Positions 1-7,512 are shown, numbered from the stretch's first letter. The stretch: DNA of 64,000 nt from Streptomyces sp. NBC_01381 (GCF_026340305.1 NZ_JAPEPI010000001.1:1364001-1428000), one strand, 5' to 3'. Notes: a model not told the origin generated them from the letters alone. Translations and numbers: made by a program.

Positions 1-507
1 CCGGGAAGGGCGGAGGCGGAGATCGAGCCGGACGTGCGGGGCTGGCTGGCGGGCTTCTACGCGGGGCTCTCGGCGGACACGATGCGACCGCCCTCCGCTG
101 CGGGCGGCAGCCTCCACTTCATCGCACCGGGCGGCAGGATGTCGGACCGCTTCGAGGCTGGCGGGGCGCTGCCTTCCTGGCTGACGGTGGCCGAACTCGA
201 CGTCTACGCGGCCGAGTTCGAGCGGACGGGCCTGACCGGAGCGCTCAACCGCTACCGCAATGTCGACCGAGACTGGGAGGACCTGGCGGCCTGGGACTCG
301 GCCCCGATCCGCCAGCCCTCCCTCTTCATCGGCGGCGAACTCGACCCCTCGACGACATGGCTGTCCGACGCGATCAAGGCGTACCCCGAGACGCTCCCCG
401 GCCTGGTGTCCTCGCACATCCTGGAGGGGTGCGGGCACTGGGTGCAGCAGGAGCGGCCCGATGAGGTGAACCGACTGCTGCTGGAGTGGCTGCGGGGCCT
501 TCGCTGA
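1..507 (+). CDS. Alpha/beta hydrolase (epoxide hydrolase-like), 5'-truncated
   Basis: The frame is open from the first base of the window, so the start lies upstream and only about 168 C-terminal residues are visible. The region looks like the cap and C-terminal half of an alpha/beta hydrolase. The stretch QPSLFIGGELDPSTTW matches the strand carrying the catalytic acid in epoxide hydrolase and haloalkane dehalogenase relatives, and EGCGHWVQQERP carries the catalytic His. The nucleophile is outside the window, so substrate class cannot be judged. The stop lies one base from the stop of the convergent lipoprotein gene. Confidence 0.85.
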   Translation, partial: PGRAEAEIEPDVRGWLAGFYAGLSADTMRPPSAAGGSLHFIAPGGRMSDRFEAGGALPSWLTVAELDVYAAEFERTGLTGALNRYRNVDRDWEDLAAWDSAPIRQPSLFIGGELDPSTTWLSDAIKAYPETLPGLVSSHILEGCGHWVQQERPDEVNRLLLEWLRGLR

Positions 508-508
508 G

Positions 509-1129
509 TCAGTGCCCGACGGGCGGTTCCATGCAACCGGTCTCCGGGAAGGGTCCGTTGGTCTTCAGGCCGTAGTTGGTCGGCTGCACGAAGGCGGTGA
601 CGCAGGCGTGCCGGCCTACGTAGAGCCCGATCGAAGCGCCTTCGGGCGTGACGTACTCGTCGGTCTCGCCCTCGTAGCGCTGGCGCATCGCCTGCACGTC
701 GAGCTCGCCGCCGAGCAGCTTGCCCCGGCTGCTGACCTTCCGGATCTCGTACCCGAGCTTGCCGGTGAGCGCGTCCTTCACGCTCTCCGGGTCCCACTTC
801 TTCTCTCTGTGGAGTTGCTTGAGCACGGGCTCCATGCGGGCGGCCTCGGCCTGGGCGGCTTCCTCGTCGGCCGGGGTCATGTCGCCGGGGCGGCGGTAGG
901 CGTTGTTGTCCCCGTTGTGGGGCGCACCGTCGACGACGCCGGGCTCTACGTAGGGGGAGGCGCCGGGAGAACTGCTGGCACTGGCACTGGTGCTGGGTGC
1001 ACCGGCGTCGGTGTCGGCGTCGCGCCGCTGCTCACCACAGCCGGTGAGTGCTGCGAGGGCGGTGCCTATGAGGAGAGCGGACACCGCGCCGGGGCGCGGC
1101 CGCTGCGGTGACGTGACCATGCGGACCAT
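509..1129 (-). CDS. Putative secreted lipoprotein of unknown function
   Basis: About 206 residues from the chosen ATG. The N-terminus is MVRMVT followed by a short basic stretch, a hydrophobic segment (ALLIGTALAALTG) and a cysteine: a type II signal peptide with lipobox LTGC. A Ser/Ala-rich linker follows, then a soluble domain of about 150 residues with no family I recognise. The open frame continues further upstream to 1291, but that would overlap the DJ-1 gene ending at 1171 and put the signal peptide inside the protein, so I prefer 1129 (1120 is also possible). No strong ribosome site decides between them. It follows the DJ-1 gene by about 40 bases and could be cotranscribed. Confidence 0.75.
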   Translation of the reverse strand: MVRMVTSPQRPRPGAVSALLIGTALAALTGCGEQRRDADTDAGAPSTSASASSSPGASPYVEPGVVDGAPHNGDNNAYRRPGDMTPADEEAAQAEAARMEPVLKQLHREKKWDPESVKDALTGKLGYEIRKVSSRGKLLGGELDVQAMRQRYEGETDEYVTPEGASIGLYVGRHACVTAFVQPTNYGLKTNGPFPETGCMEPPVGH

Positions 1130-1170
1130 GCCGGTGACTCTGCCACGTTCCCGCAAGGGAGCTGCCCCTT

Positions 1171-1791
1171 TCAGACGGCTCCCTGCCCCCGAACCATCTC
1201 CACCACCGCGGCCGGCGCCTTCTGCGGGGACCCCGCGTCGTACGGCGGCTGAGGGTCGTACTCGATCAGCAACTGCCGGGCCTGGGCACACTCGTCGCCC
1301 GCGATCTTCCCGAGGAGGGTGAGCCCCATGTCGATCCCTGCGGAGACCCCCGCGGCGGTGACGTACTTGCCGTCGAAGACGACGCGCTGCCCGGTCGGCT
1401 CGACACCGAACTGCTTAATCTCCTCAAGAGCAAGCCAATGGGAGGTGGCCTGCCGCCCGTTGAGCAGTCCGGCGGCGGCGAGGATGAGGGAGCCGGTGCA
1501 GACGGAGGTGGTCCAGGTGGTGCCGGAGTCCACGCTCCGGAGCCACCCGAGTACGGCTTCGTTGTCGAGGGCGGGGGCGGGGCTGCCGGGTACGACGACG
1601 ATGTCGGGCCGAGTGACGTCGCGAAGCTCCTTGGTGGCGACGAAGGAGAGCGTCCGGGTGTCATCGAGGACGGGCCCGGCCTCCTCGGCGACGAAGACGA
1701 CTTCGGAGTCGGGCAGCGCGGAGAGGGTCTGGAAGGGGCCGATGGCGTCCAGGGCGGTGAAGTTGTCGTAGAGCAGGATCGCGATCTGCAC
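1171..1791 (-). CDS. DJ-1/PfpI family protein
   Basis: 206 residues, GTG start with AAAGG about 8 bases upstream. It is a class I glutamine amidotransferase-like fold of the DJ-1/ThiJ/PfpI group. The N-terminus MQIAILLYDNFTALDAIGPF is the typical first strand and acidic elbow, and the nucleophile cysteine is C98 in TSVCTGSLIL. The conserved follow-on ATSHWLALE resembles isonitrile hydratase and transcription-factor-like PfpI members. No AraC HTH domain is attached, so this is the free-standing type. Substrate is unknown: hydratase, glyoxalase III or protease roles occur in the superfamily. Confidence 0.9.
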   Translation of the reverse strand: MQIAILLYDNFTALDAIGPFQTLSALPDSEVVFVAEEAGPVLDDTRTLSFVATKELRDVTRPDIVVVPGSPAPALDNEAVLGWLRSVDSGTTWTTSVCTGSLILAAAGLLNGRQATSHWLALEEIKQFGVEPTGQRVVFDGKYVTAAGVSAGIDMGLTLLGKIAGDECAQARQLLIEYDPQPPYDAGSPQKAPAAVVEMVRGQGAV

Positions 1792-2025
1792 GGGGCTGCC
1801 TTTCGGGTGGGCGGGAACCGGTGCCGGTCGGTCGTGCCATCAATTCTTCAGCCGGCTACGGGCGTCCGCAATGACGAGTCCCCCACCTTTCCTGCCAAGG
1901 GCCGGCCTGCGTAGCCGCGACGCGAGCGCAGGAACGTTGCCGCCTCACTCGCGCGGGTGGCGATACCGTCGTACGGGCAACGCACCACGCCAAGTCCCTC
2001 CACGATCTCCTCCATGGGAGCAGTC

Positions 2026-2643
2026 ATGGCCGCAGAGGCACACGGCGGCGACGGGCGGACGCAGGCAACCTCCGAGAACTGGATGTACCCGCCGGAGGAC
2101 GGCTGGACGTACGACCAGGTCAAGGAATTGGACGTCCCGTTCGACTGGGAACTAGTGGATGGGAACATCGCGGTACGTGGGGCGTCGAAATGGTGGCACG
2201 GCCAGGTGAGGGATGAGCTGTACTTACACTTGGAGTCGGCCAGGCGGGCGCCGTACGCGACCAACGTCGAGCGGTGGACCATGTTCGACGAGCGCACTGT
2301 GTCGAAGCCGGACGTCGTGGTCTTCGACAAGACCGGCCTCGATATCCGCACCCTGGAGTGGACTCCGGTCGCCAGCGTCGTCCTGGCCATCGAGGTCGTC
2401 TCGCCCGGTTCGCGCACCGACGACCGCTTCCGCAAGCCGGGGATGTACGCCGAGGCCGGGATCGCCTACTACTGGCGCGTGGAGCGGGGCGAGGACGACA
2501 TCCCGGTCGTGCACGAGTTCTGGCGACACCACGAGTCCGGCGTCTTCGTGCCGAGCCCCGACAGCCCCGTCCACACGGGCAAGCTCACGACTGAGGTGCC
2601 GTTCCCGGTCGACATCGACCTGGGGAGTCTGGTCGAGGTCTGA
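2026..2643 (+). CDS. Uma2 family (DUF820) endonuclease-like protein
   Basis: 205 residues from ATG 2026, chosen because GGGAG ends 5 bases before it; an in-frame ATG at 2014 is the alternative. The protein has the restriction-endonuclease-like core of the Uma2 family: KPDVVVF supplies an active-site Asp and VLAIEVVSPGSRTDD the Glu strand, followed by a basic residue stretch and GIAYYWRVE. Members are common in Streptomyces and cyanobacteria; their target is generally unknown. Leu67 is encoded by TTA (2224-2226), so translation probably depends on the bldA tRNA, which would tie expression to development. The gene is immediately followed by a very large palindromic non-coding element. Confidence 0.88.
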   Translation: MAAEAHGGDGRTQATSENWMYPPEDGWTYDQVKELDVPFDWELVDGNIAVRGASKWWHGQVRDELYLHLESARRAPYATNVERWTMFDERTVSKPDVVVFDKTGLDIRTLEWTPVASVVLAIEVVSPGSRTDDRFRKPGMYAEAGIAYYWRVERGEDDIPVVHEFWRHHESGVFVPSPDSPVHTGKLTTEVPFPVDIDLGSLVEV

Positions 2644-2678
2644 TACGGAGCTTTGCTGGGCCGGTGGTGGTGTTCGTA

Positions 2679-3446
2679 CCGGGGCCGCCCGGTTGTCCGG
2701 AGTGTGGCGGTTCCGGGCCGGGTGTAAAGGGCGCTCCTTCGTCGCGTCGGCTGCGCCGATTCCGCTGCGCTCCACCCTTGACACCCGTCCCTCCACCGCG
2801 GGAACCGAGATGACCGGGCGGCCACGAAGCGGGGCTCACGGGGACGGGCCCTTGGGGCGTCCGGCTTTCCTGCCGGGTGCGGACTAGTTCGTAACAGCGC
2901 AGCCCGCTGAAGGGATGGACGGGCTGCGCGGTCGGCTCGGGGATGGGTGGCCGGTTTCGTCAAGCGTCTGCCGACCGGATCTCCCGGCCCCAGCCGGGAG
3001 AGAGGCAGAGAGAGAGGGGGGTGTGGGGAACCTACTTCGGCAAAGTTGCGTTTCGCAGCGCCGCGCGCCCCCCTTGTGCCAGAACACTACTTTCCCAAAG
3101 TAGGTCCCCCACCCCCCACTCATCCAGGAAGCGACGGCCACCCCGGAAGATCCGGTCCGCGCCCGCTTGACGAAGCCGGGACCGATCCCCGGACCGGCCG
3201 CGCACCCTTCCTCCTCACGGCGCCTGCGACGGACTAGTCCGCACCCGGCAGTGAAGCCGGATGACCCATCCCCGCCGTCCCGAGAGCCCCGCTTCGTGGC
3301 CGCCCGGTCAATTGGCTTCTCGCGGTGGAGGGACGGGTGTCAAGGGTGGAGCGAAGCGGAATCGGCGAAGCCGACGCGCAGCGCAGCGGAGCGCCCTTTA
3401 CACCCGGCCCGGAACCGCCAACCTCGGGACAACCGGGCGGCCCCGG
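2679..3446. repeat. ~770-bp imperfect palindrome (long inverted repeat)
   Basis: The sequence from 2679 rightward reappears as the reverse complement from 3446 leftward, with the axis near 3063-3067. The outer ~210 bases of each arm match closely: both arms carry a block reading GGGCCGGGTGTAAAGGGC, a shared CCACCCTTGACACCCGTCC, and GGCCACGAAGCGGGGCTC, ending at ACTAGT (2883-2888 and 3233-3238). The inner part is more diverged but still pairs, for example TTCGTCAAGCG with CGGACCGGATC in both arms. Near the axis the right arm holds a 17-bp palindrome, CTACTTTCCCAAAGTAG (3087-3103), and the left arm a degenerate copy at about 3032. It occupies almost all of the 850-base gap between the Uma2 and DUF1062 genes. 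I see no gene in it. It looks like two inverted copies of one dispersed element. Confidence 0.85.
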
Positions 3447-3497
3447 CGCCAACTCGACGCCGGGACAGCAAAGCCCCCCGCTACCCCAGCAGGGCGC

Positions 3498-4046
3498 TCA
3501 GCGCTTGAGCATGAAGGTGAAGTCGCCGGAGAGCTTGCCGCTCAGGCGGGCTGCCGAAACGAGCTTCCCCTCCTCCATCGGCCGCTCGACCTCGGACCGC
3601 GAAAGACCGCAACCGTCAGCGATCAGTCGCATCGGCCGGACAGGGATCCGGGCCGCGAAGCGGACCGAGACGTCGATCACCTCGCAGTCCAGGTGATCCG
3701 TTCCGCCGGTGTCGAGGCGCCAGGCCTTGTCCCAGTCGAGGGCGATGCGGTTACGGCGCCGTACGACTGGATCCTGGAGCAACTCAGCTGCCAGGCCGGG
3801 GTCGTTGTCGTGCATCCGGTCCAGCAACTCAGGTTGTACGGAACGCACATGCATCCGCTCCAACACCGTGAGCTTCGCGGTCTCTCCGCAAGAGCGGCAG
3901 AGCACGAGGAGCCAGGCGTCGAGGAGCTTGTGGTTGGCGTTGACGCGAAATTTTCCGTTCGCCCGGAAGCGCTCGGACGCGCACGTGTGGCAACGGCGGA
4001 GAACGGTAGGCAGGCAGGTGGGCATGACCACCCAGCTATTGAGCAC
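3498..4046 (-). CDS. DUF1062 domain-containing protein
   Basis: 182 residues if GTG 4046 is used, or 175 from ATG 4025, which has GGGTGG just upstream. The sequence fits the DUF1062 family of small Streptomyces and firmicute proteins: LPTVLRRCHTC, then FRVNANHKLLDAWLL, then LCRSCGETAKLTVLERM. The two CxxC pairs (RCHTC and CRSC) suggest a zinc ribbon, and the C-terminal half is helical and charged with RNRIALDWDKAWRLDT. Function is unknown; an RNA- or DNA-binding role is only a guess from the ribbon. It is transcribed away from the VOC gene across a 240-base intergenic region. Confidence 0.85.
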   Translation of the reverse strand: MLNSWVVMPTCLPTVLRRCHTCASERFRANGKFRVNANHKLLDAWLLVLCRSCGETAKLTVLERMHVRSVQPELLDRMHDNDPGLAAELLQDPVVRRRNRIALDWDKAWRLDTGGTDHLDCEVIDVSVRFAARIPVRPMRLIADGCGLSRSEVERPMEEGKLVSAARLSGKLSGDFTFMLKR

Positions 4047-4287
4047 AGAAGTACACCGGTTTCAGTGAGAAGTCCGCAGCAAAAAGCAGCGCGGCGCATA
4101 AGCGCGACGCGCGACAAATCAGCAATCGGGAGGTCTCACGCGGTGTACAACGGAACGCCCTTGCTTAGACGACGTGGTTCGGCAGCACGGTAATGGCACA
4201 CAGCGGCGCTGCCCACTGGTTTTCCGAGTGCCTCACAGAGCGGCAAGCGGGGTTTCTCTGGGCGGCACGCGCTCATACGGTGGCCTG

Positions 4288-4716
4288 ATGATGCCGATCA
4301 AGAAGGTCCAAGTCACCTTCGACTGCGCAGAACCTGAGCGCCTCGCTCGCTTCTGGTGTGAGGTGTTGGGGTACGTCGTGCCGCCGCCACCGGAGGGGTT
4401 TGCGACTTGGGACGATTTCAAGCGTTCGCAGCCACCTGAGCAGCAGGACGCATGGTTTGCCTGCATCGACCCTTCAGGCGTGGGCCCGCGACTGTACTTT
4501 CAGCGCGTACCCGAGGGGAAAGCCGCCAAGAACCGGCTGCATCTTGACGTGCGCGTCGGCATCGGACTCGTGGGTAAAGAGCGCCTCGCCGCACTTGAGG
4601 CCGAGTGCGAACGGCTGGTCCCGCTCGGGGCGGTTCACGTGCGAACGCTGTATGACGGCAATGATTCGTGCATCCCGATGCAGGACATCGAGGGCAATGA
4701 GTTCTGTGTCGACTGA
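4288..4716 (+). CDS. VOC (glyoxalase/bleomycin resistance) family protein
   Basis: 142 residues from ATG 4288 (double ATG, GGTGG four bases upstream). It belongs to the vicinal oxygen chelate fold: KVQVTFDCAEPERLARFWCEVLGYV is the first beta-alpha-beta unit, ACIDPSGVGPRLYFQRVPEGK and NRLHLDVRV the second, and IPMQDIEGNEFCVD the closing metal-ligand strand. This is the single-subunit 'glyoxalase-like domain' type very common in Streptomyces, where substrates are rarely known. The frame remains open upstream to 4174, but the sequence there is not family-like. Confidence 0.9.
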   Translation: MMPIKKVQVTFDCAEPERLARFWCEVLGYVVPPPPEGFATWDDFKRSQPPEQQDAWFACIDPSGVGPRLYFQRVPEGKAAKNRLHLDVRVGIGLVGKERLAALEAECERLVPLGAVHVRTLYDGNDSCIPMQDIEGNEFCVD

Positions 4717-4883
4717 GGCGCCACGAACGTGCCCTCGTTCGGCGGAACGCCATCCTCGGCTCGGGGCTGGCGTGCTTGATGTGCCATCTGCGGGGGTCCC
4801 ATGACCCTGACGGCGCGCCGCCCGGGGCCCTTGCCGGGTGAGGTCGCCGGGGGGGAGGGGGGAGTAGCGGCGAATGCCGGAAG

Positions 4884-5087
4884 CTACCCGTCGGCGTGGG
4901 TGAAGGCAGCGGACTTCGCGCCGCGTATGAGGGCGGCGAGGCAGGCAGGGGTGGTGGTCAACTCTGCGGCGGGGGCGTCGCTTTCGCGGATGCGGACGGT
5001 GGATTGCGTCGCGCTGAGCTCAACGCAGTTGGCTCCGTCGCCGCCACCGGAGAATGAGGACTTCTGCCAGGTGATTGTCGTCGCCAT
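4884..5087 (-). CDS. DUF397 small protein
   Basis: 67 residues. It starts MATTITWQKSSFSGGGDGANCVELS and continues with VRIRESDAPAAELTTT and a closing helix containing LAALIRGAK, the standard DUF397 layout (WxKSSxS, then NCVE, then VRDSK-like). DUF397 proteins are small acidic partners of XRE-DUF5753 regulators in Streptomyces and are related in arrangement to the proteins flanking WhiJ. The start is 12 bases after the stop of the XRE gene, so the pair is probably one leftward transcript. Confidence 0.92.
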   Translation of the reverse strand: MATTITWQKSSFSGGGDGANCVELSATQSTVRIRESDAPAAELTTTPACLAALIRGAKSAAFTHADG

Positions 5088-5098
5088 GTCCAGGCCCC

Positions 5099-5950
5099 TC
5101 AGACTTCCTTGATCAGTCGGTGGATGAGATCTCTCGATCTTACTTCGTCGAGTGCGACACCCTGCACCTTCCTGAACAGGGCGCGATATCGGGCCAGTTG
5201 TGACTCCCCGTCCAGAAATGCCACCCCGTGTACGGAGTCCAACTGGACTGTGTCGAGCTGTGGGAGCGGCCCGCCCGCGTACAGCATCGGGTACCCGACC
5301 CCGGCGAATCCGTCCACGTTGAACGGGATGACGCGCACAGTGACTCCTGGCCGCTGAGTCATCTCCAGAATATGAGCCAACTGGCCTTGTGCTACCGCAC
5401 GGTTGGCGACCCTGATGCGTAGGGCGGCCTCGTGTACCACGGCCTCGTAGGGTGGTGCTTCGTTCCCGTCGAGGACCGACTGCCGACGCAATCGGTAGGA
5501 AACGCGAGCCTCCAGCTCCTCGGTGGGGAACTCCGGGACCGAGTAGGCGAAGATCGCCCGAACCTGTTCCTCGGTCTGAAGCAGCCCCGGCACGTGCGCG
5601 ATCTCAAGGGTGTGCAAGTACTGGGCGCTTCGCTCGAGTTCCGCCAGGTCCAGGAATCCCGTGGGCAGCAGCTCCCGGTACTCCTCCCACCAGCCGTGCG
5701 CACGCTCACTCGCCATGGCGGCCAATGCCTCCACCAGGCCCGATTCGGCACAGGCGTACTGGCTGGCGAAATGGCGTACTCGATCCGGGCTCACGCCGAC
5801 CCGCGCCGATTCGGTGTTGGACAGCTTCGTCTGTGCGATGCCCAGCTCCCGGGCCGCCTCTTGGACTGTGAGCCCCGCCCGTTCGCGGAGTTTGCGAAGC
5901 TCCGTCGCTAGCCGCGTCTGCCTGGCTGTGATGACCTTCCGCGCTGGCAT
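5099..5950 (-). CDS. XRE-family regulator with DUF5753 domain (WhiJ-like)
   Basis: 283 residues from ATG 5950, chosen because AGGGAAAG precedes it; the frame continues to 6049 without family-like sequence. Residues 10-65 form the helix-turn-helix (LRKLRERAGLTVQEAARELG, then TKLSNTE). Residues about 95-275 form the DUF5753 ligand- or partner-sensing region (HVPGLLQTEEQVRAIF, then VTVRVIPFNVDGFAGVG). Such proteins repress or gate development genes together with a DUF397 protein and an RsbW-like ATPase, as in the whiJ cluster of S. coelicolor. All three components occur here: DUF397 downstream and the ATPase divergent upstream. Confidence 0.9.
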   Translation of the reverse strand: MPARKVITARQTRLATELRKLRERAGLTVQEAARELGIAQTKLSNTESARVGVSPDRVRHFASQYACAESGLVEALAAMASERAHGWWEEYRELLPTGFLDLAELERSAQYLHTLEIAHVPGLLQTEEQVRAIFAYSVPEFPTEELEARVSYRLRRQSVLDGNEAPPYEAVVHEAALRIRVANRAVAQGQLAHILEMTQRPGVTVRVIPFNVDGFAGVGYPMLYAGGPLPQLDTVQLDSVHGVAFLDGESQLARYRALFRKVQGVALDEVRSRDLIHRLIKEV

Positions 5951-6007
5951 CTTTCCCTGCTCTCCCGCCACTTGAAGACTCTGCCAGGCTACGGGAGGAG
6001 CTTGACC

Positions 6008-6025
6008 GGGGTTACTAATAACCCC
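6008..6025. promoter_or_regulatory. Palindrome GGGGTTA-N4-TAACCCC between divergent XRE and ATPase genes
   Basis: An exact 7-bp inverted repeat with spacer CTAA, 57 bases upstream of the XRE start and about 143 bases upstream of the ATPase start. Its position in the divergent promoter region suggests an operator for the XRE protein, which is an inference. Confidence 0.4.
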
Positions 6026-6168
6026 TACCGTCTGTAATGCGACGCACACCCTGCGAGATCACGGGGAACCCGGAAGCGCACCGCCCCGCCATGCCATGGC
6101 GGCGGCGACATGCCACCGCCCGGAACCGCAGGGAGTCCGAACCTCCCTCACTCCACACGGAGTTCCGC

Positions 6169-6603
6169 ATGCCCAAAACATGCAGCAGCAACGGCGGTGG
6201 CGAAGCCGAGAGCTTCGCCGAGCCATGGGAATACACCCTCTACATCCCCCACGACCTGCGCGCCGTCACCATCGGTCGCCGCACGCTCCGCCTCATCCTC
6301 AACGCCCACGGCCTGCCCCACCTCACTGAAGCCGCCGAACTCCTCGCAACGGAGTTGATCAGCAACGCCTTACGGCACACCAAGGGGCCCGCGGCTCTGC
6401 GCCTCCGGTGGGCGAGGAACGTACTCCGCATCGGAGTGTGGGACGCGGACCCGACCCCGCCGGAGCCGACGCCGCTCGCCGTGGCCGCGTATGCCGAGGA
6501 AGGGCGGGGGATCGGGATCATCCAGAGCTGCGCCGACGGGTGGGGGTGGTATCCGCTGACGGATGCCGGCAAGTACGTCTGGTGCGAGTTGCGCGCGGCC
6601 TAG
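6169..6603 (+). CDS. RsbW-like ATP-binding protein (HATPase, anti-sigma type)
   Basis: 144 residues from ATG 6169, with GGAG 7 bases upstream. The GHKL ATPase motifs are visible: N-box ELLATELISNALRHT (E62, N66), G1-like VWDADPTPPEP and G2-like GRGIGII. It has the length of stand-alone serine-kinase or anti-sigma-like proteins, which are abundant in Streptomyces. It is divergent from the XRE-DUF397 pair, completing a whiJ-like trio. Leu68, inside the N-box, is a TTA codon (6370-6372), so production of the ATPase is probably bldA-dependent. That is notable for a developmental switch module. Confidence 0.88.
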   Translation: MPKTCSSNGGGEAESFAEPWEYTLYIPHDLRAVTIGRRTLRLILNAHGLPHLTEAAELLATELISNALRHTKGPAALRLRWARNVLRIGVWDADPTPPEPTPLAVAAYAEEGRGIGIIQSCADGWGWYPLTDAGKYVWCELRAA

Positions 6604-6706
6604 CCGGTGGCGCGGGATGCCGCTGAGGTGGCGGTCGCGTGGCGTGGCGCTTGCCAGTGGTGTTCGGGGGCGTGCTATCGGGGGCTCTGATGGGATGCGC
6701 GGCATG

Positions 6707-6745
6707 CATAGGCGGGGCCGAATAGCGCTCTCGGCCCCGCCTATG
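6707..6745. terminator. Bidirectional terminator hairpin
   Basis: A perfect 15-bp stem, CATAGGCGGGGCCGA paired with TCGGCCCCGCCTATG, around a 9-base loop. It lies between the convergent ends of the ATPase gene and the small peptide gene. Confidence 0.8.
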
Positions 6746-6755
6746 TTCTGGCTTG

Positions 6756-6935
6756 TCAGCCAGCGTGATTGTCGAGCGGGGTGACGCCCGCGTGATTGTC
6801 GAGCGGCGCGACCGGGCTGTGGCTGTCGAGCGGCGCGACCGGCCTGTGGCTGTCGGCGAACGCCGGGGCTGACGCCCCGCCCGCGGCCGCAGCCGCGATC
6901 GCGAAGGTGACGAGGATCTTTTTGGCGCGGGTCAT
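6756..6935 (-). CDS. Small secreted repeat peptide (LDNH repeats)
   Basis: 59 residues. The ATG has a strong AAGGAG 5 bases upstream. Residues 1-27 look like a cleavable signal peptide (MTRAKKILVTFAIAAAAAGG, then an ASAPAFA cleavage region). The predicted mature part is about 32 residues, made of three imperfect 9-residue repeats ending in VAPLDSHSP, VAPLDNHAG and VTPLDNHAG. The repeat core LDNH resembles what I recall of AfsS-family repeats (TTxDNHMPxPP), but this peptide is secreted and lacks the TT and PPKD parts. It lies directly downstream of the AfsS-like gene on the same strand. Function is unknown. Confidence 0.8.
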   Translation of the reverse strand: MTRAKKILVTFAIAAAAAGGASAPAFADSHRPVAPLDSHSPVAPLDNHAGVTPLDNHAG

Positions 6936-7064
6936 TCCAACTCCTTAGGAGAGGCGGACTTCCAACGTCAGTGACGCTAGTGGCTAGGGGGACAAATGTT
7001 CGAGCCCTCTGGTTGGAACTGGCCACGAGATGACGTGATCGCGGCTGTCCCCCCCAGACATGCG

Positions 7065-7103
7065 TCGGCCGCGGTGGCTCCCCCTCCGCGCCACCGCGGC
7101 CGA
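7065..7103 (-). terminator. Terminator after the AfsS-like gene
   Basis: A perfect 14-bp stem, TCGGCCGCGGTGGC paired with GCCACCGCGGCCGA, with an 11-base loop. It starts about 30 bases past the afsS stop and separates that gene from the secreted-peptide gene. Confidence 0.8.
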
Positions 7104-7133
7104 TCGATCCCCCGTCAGGATGTAAGACTTGGG

Positions 7134-7310
7134 TTAGTCCTTCGGCGGGGCGGGCGTGTGGCCCTCGCCCTGCGTGGTCACGGTGCCGTCCTTCGGCGGG
7201 GCGGGCGTGTGGCCCTCGCCCTGCGTGGTCACGGTGCCGTCCTTCGGCGGGGCAGGCGTGTGGCCCTCGCCCATGGTGGTTACGTCGCTCTTCTTGGCGG
7301 TCTCGCTCAT
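7134..7310 (-). CDS. afsS: AfsS-like sigma-like regulatory peptide
   Basis: 58 residues from the ATG at 7310, with AGGAG 5 bases upstream. After MSETAKKSD the protein is three near-identical 17-residue repeats of the form VTTQGEGHTPAPPKDGT. The first copy has M for Q. At DNA level the two repeats nearest the 3' end are identical over 51 bases (7137-7187 and 7188-7238). AfsS is the small repeat protein that AfsR switches on in S. coelicolor to raise secondary metabolism. The TT...PAPPKD repeat pattern, the size, and the position immediately downstream of an afsR gene support the assignment. The GEGH core differs from the classic DNHM core. Confidence 0.85.
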   Translation of the reverse strand: MSETAKKSDVTTMGEGHTPAPPKDGTVTTQGEGHTPAPPKDGTVTTQGEGHTPAPPKD

Positions 7311-7350
7311 GGCAACTCCTATGGAATTGACGGGCTCTTGATATCGGATA

Positions 7351-7390
7351 CGCCCGTTCGGCAACTCCCCCGAGGGTCGCCGAACGGGCG
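7351..7390. promoter_or_regulatory. Hairpin between afsR and afsS
   Basis: A perfect 12-bp stem, CGCCCGTTCGGC paired with GCCGAACGGGCG, with a 16-base loop. T-residues follow on the plus strand only. On the minus strand it lies about 40 bases before the afsS start and downstream of the putative afsS promoter, so it may be an afsR terminator or an attenuator in the afsS leader. Confidence 0.6.
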
Positions 7391-7479
7391 TTTTGGGCCG
7401 CTCACTCTATCTGCAGGGCCCGTGCGACCCGTCTGCCCCCCGACGCGACGGATCGACTCCATGAGAGTGGCAGCCACTC

Positions 7480-7497
7480 ATAAACGTTCGATGAACG
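7480..7497 (-). promoter_or_regulatory. AfsR/SARP-type direct-repeat box in the afsS promoter
   Basis: On the minus strand the sequence reads CGTTCAT-CGAA-CGTTTAT: two heptamers with an 11-base period, the geometry of SARP and PHO-box binding sites. It lies 16 bases past the afsR stop and about 170 bases upstream of the afsS start. In S. coelicolor, AfsR and PhoP both bind overlapping sites at this position. Assignment is by geometry and context. Confidence 0.6.
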
Positions 7498-7512
7498 TCC
7501 CTCCGGGCCTGG

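Noticed and set aside
2469..4193. Open frames inside the palindrome arms whose translations resemble each other
   Set aside because: The similarity follows from the DNA inverted repeat. The frames contain many Arg/Pro/Ser and no recognisable domain, and no ribosome site decides a start.
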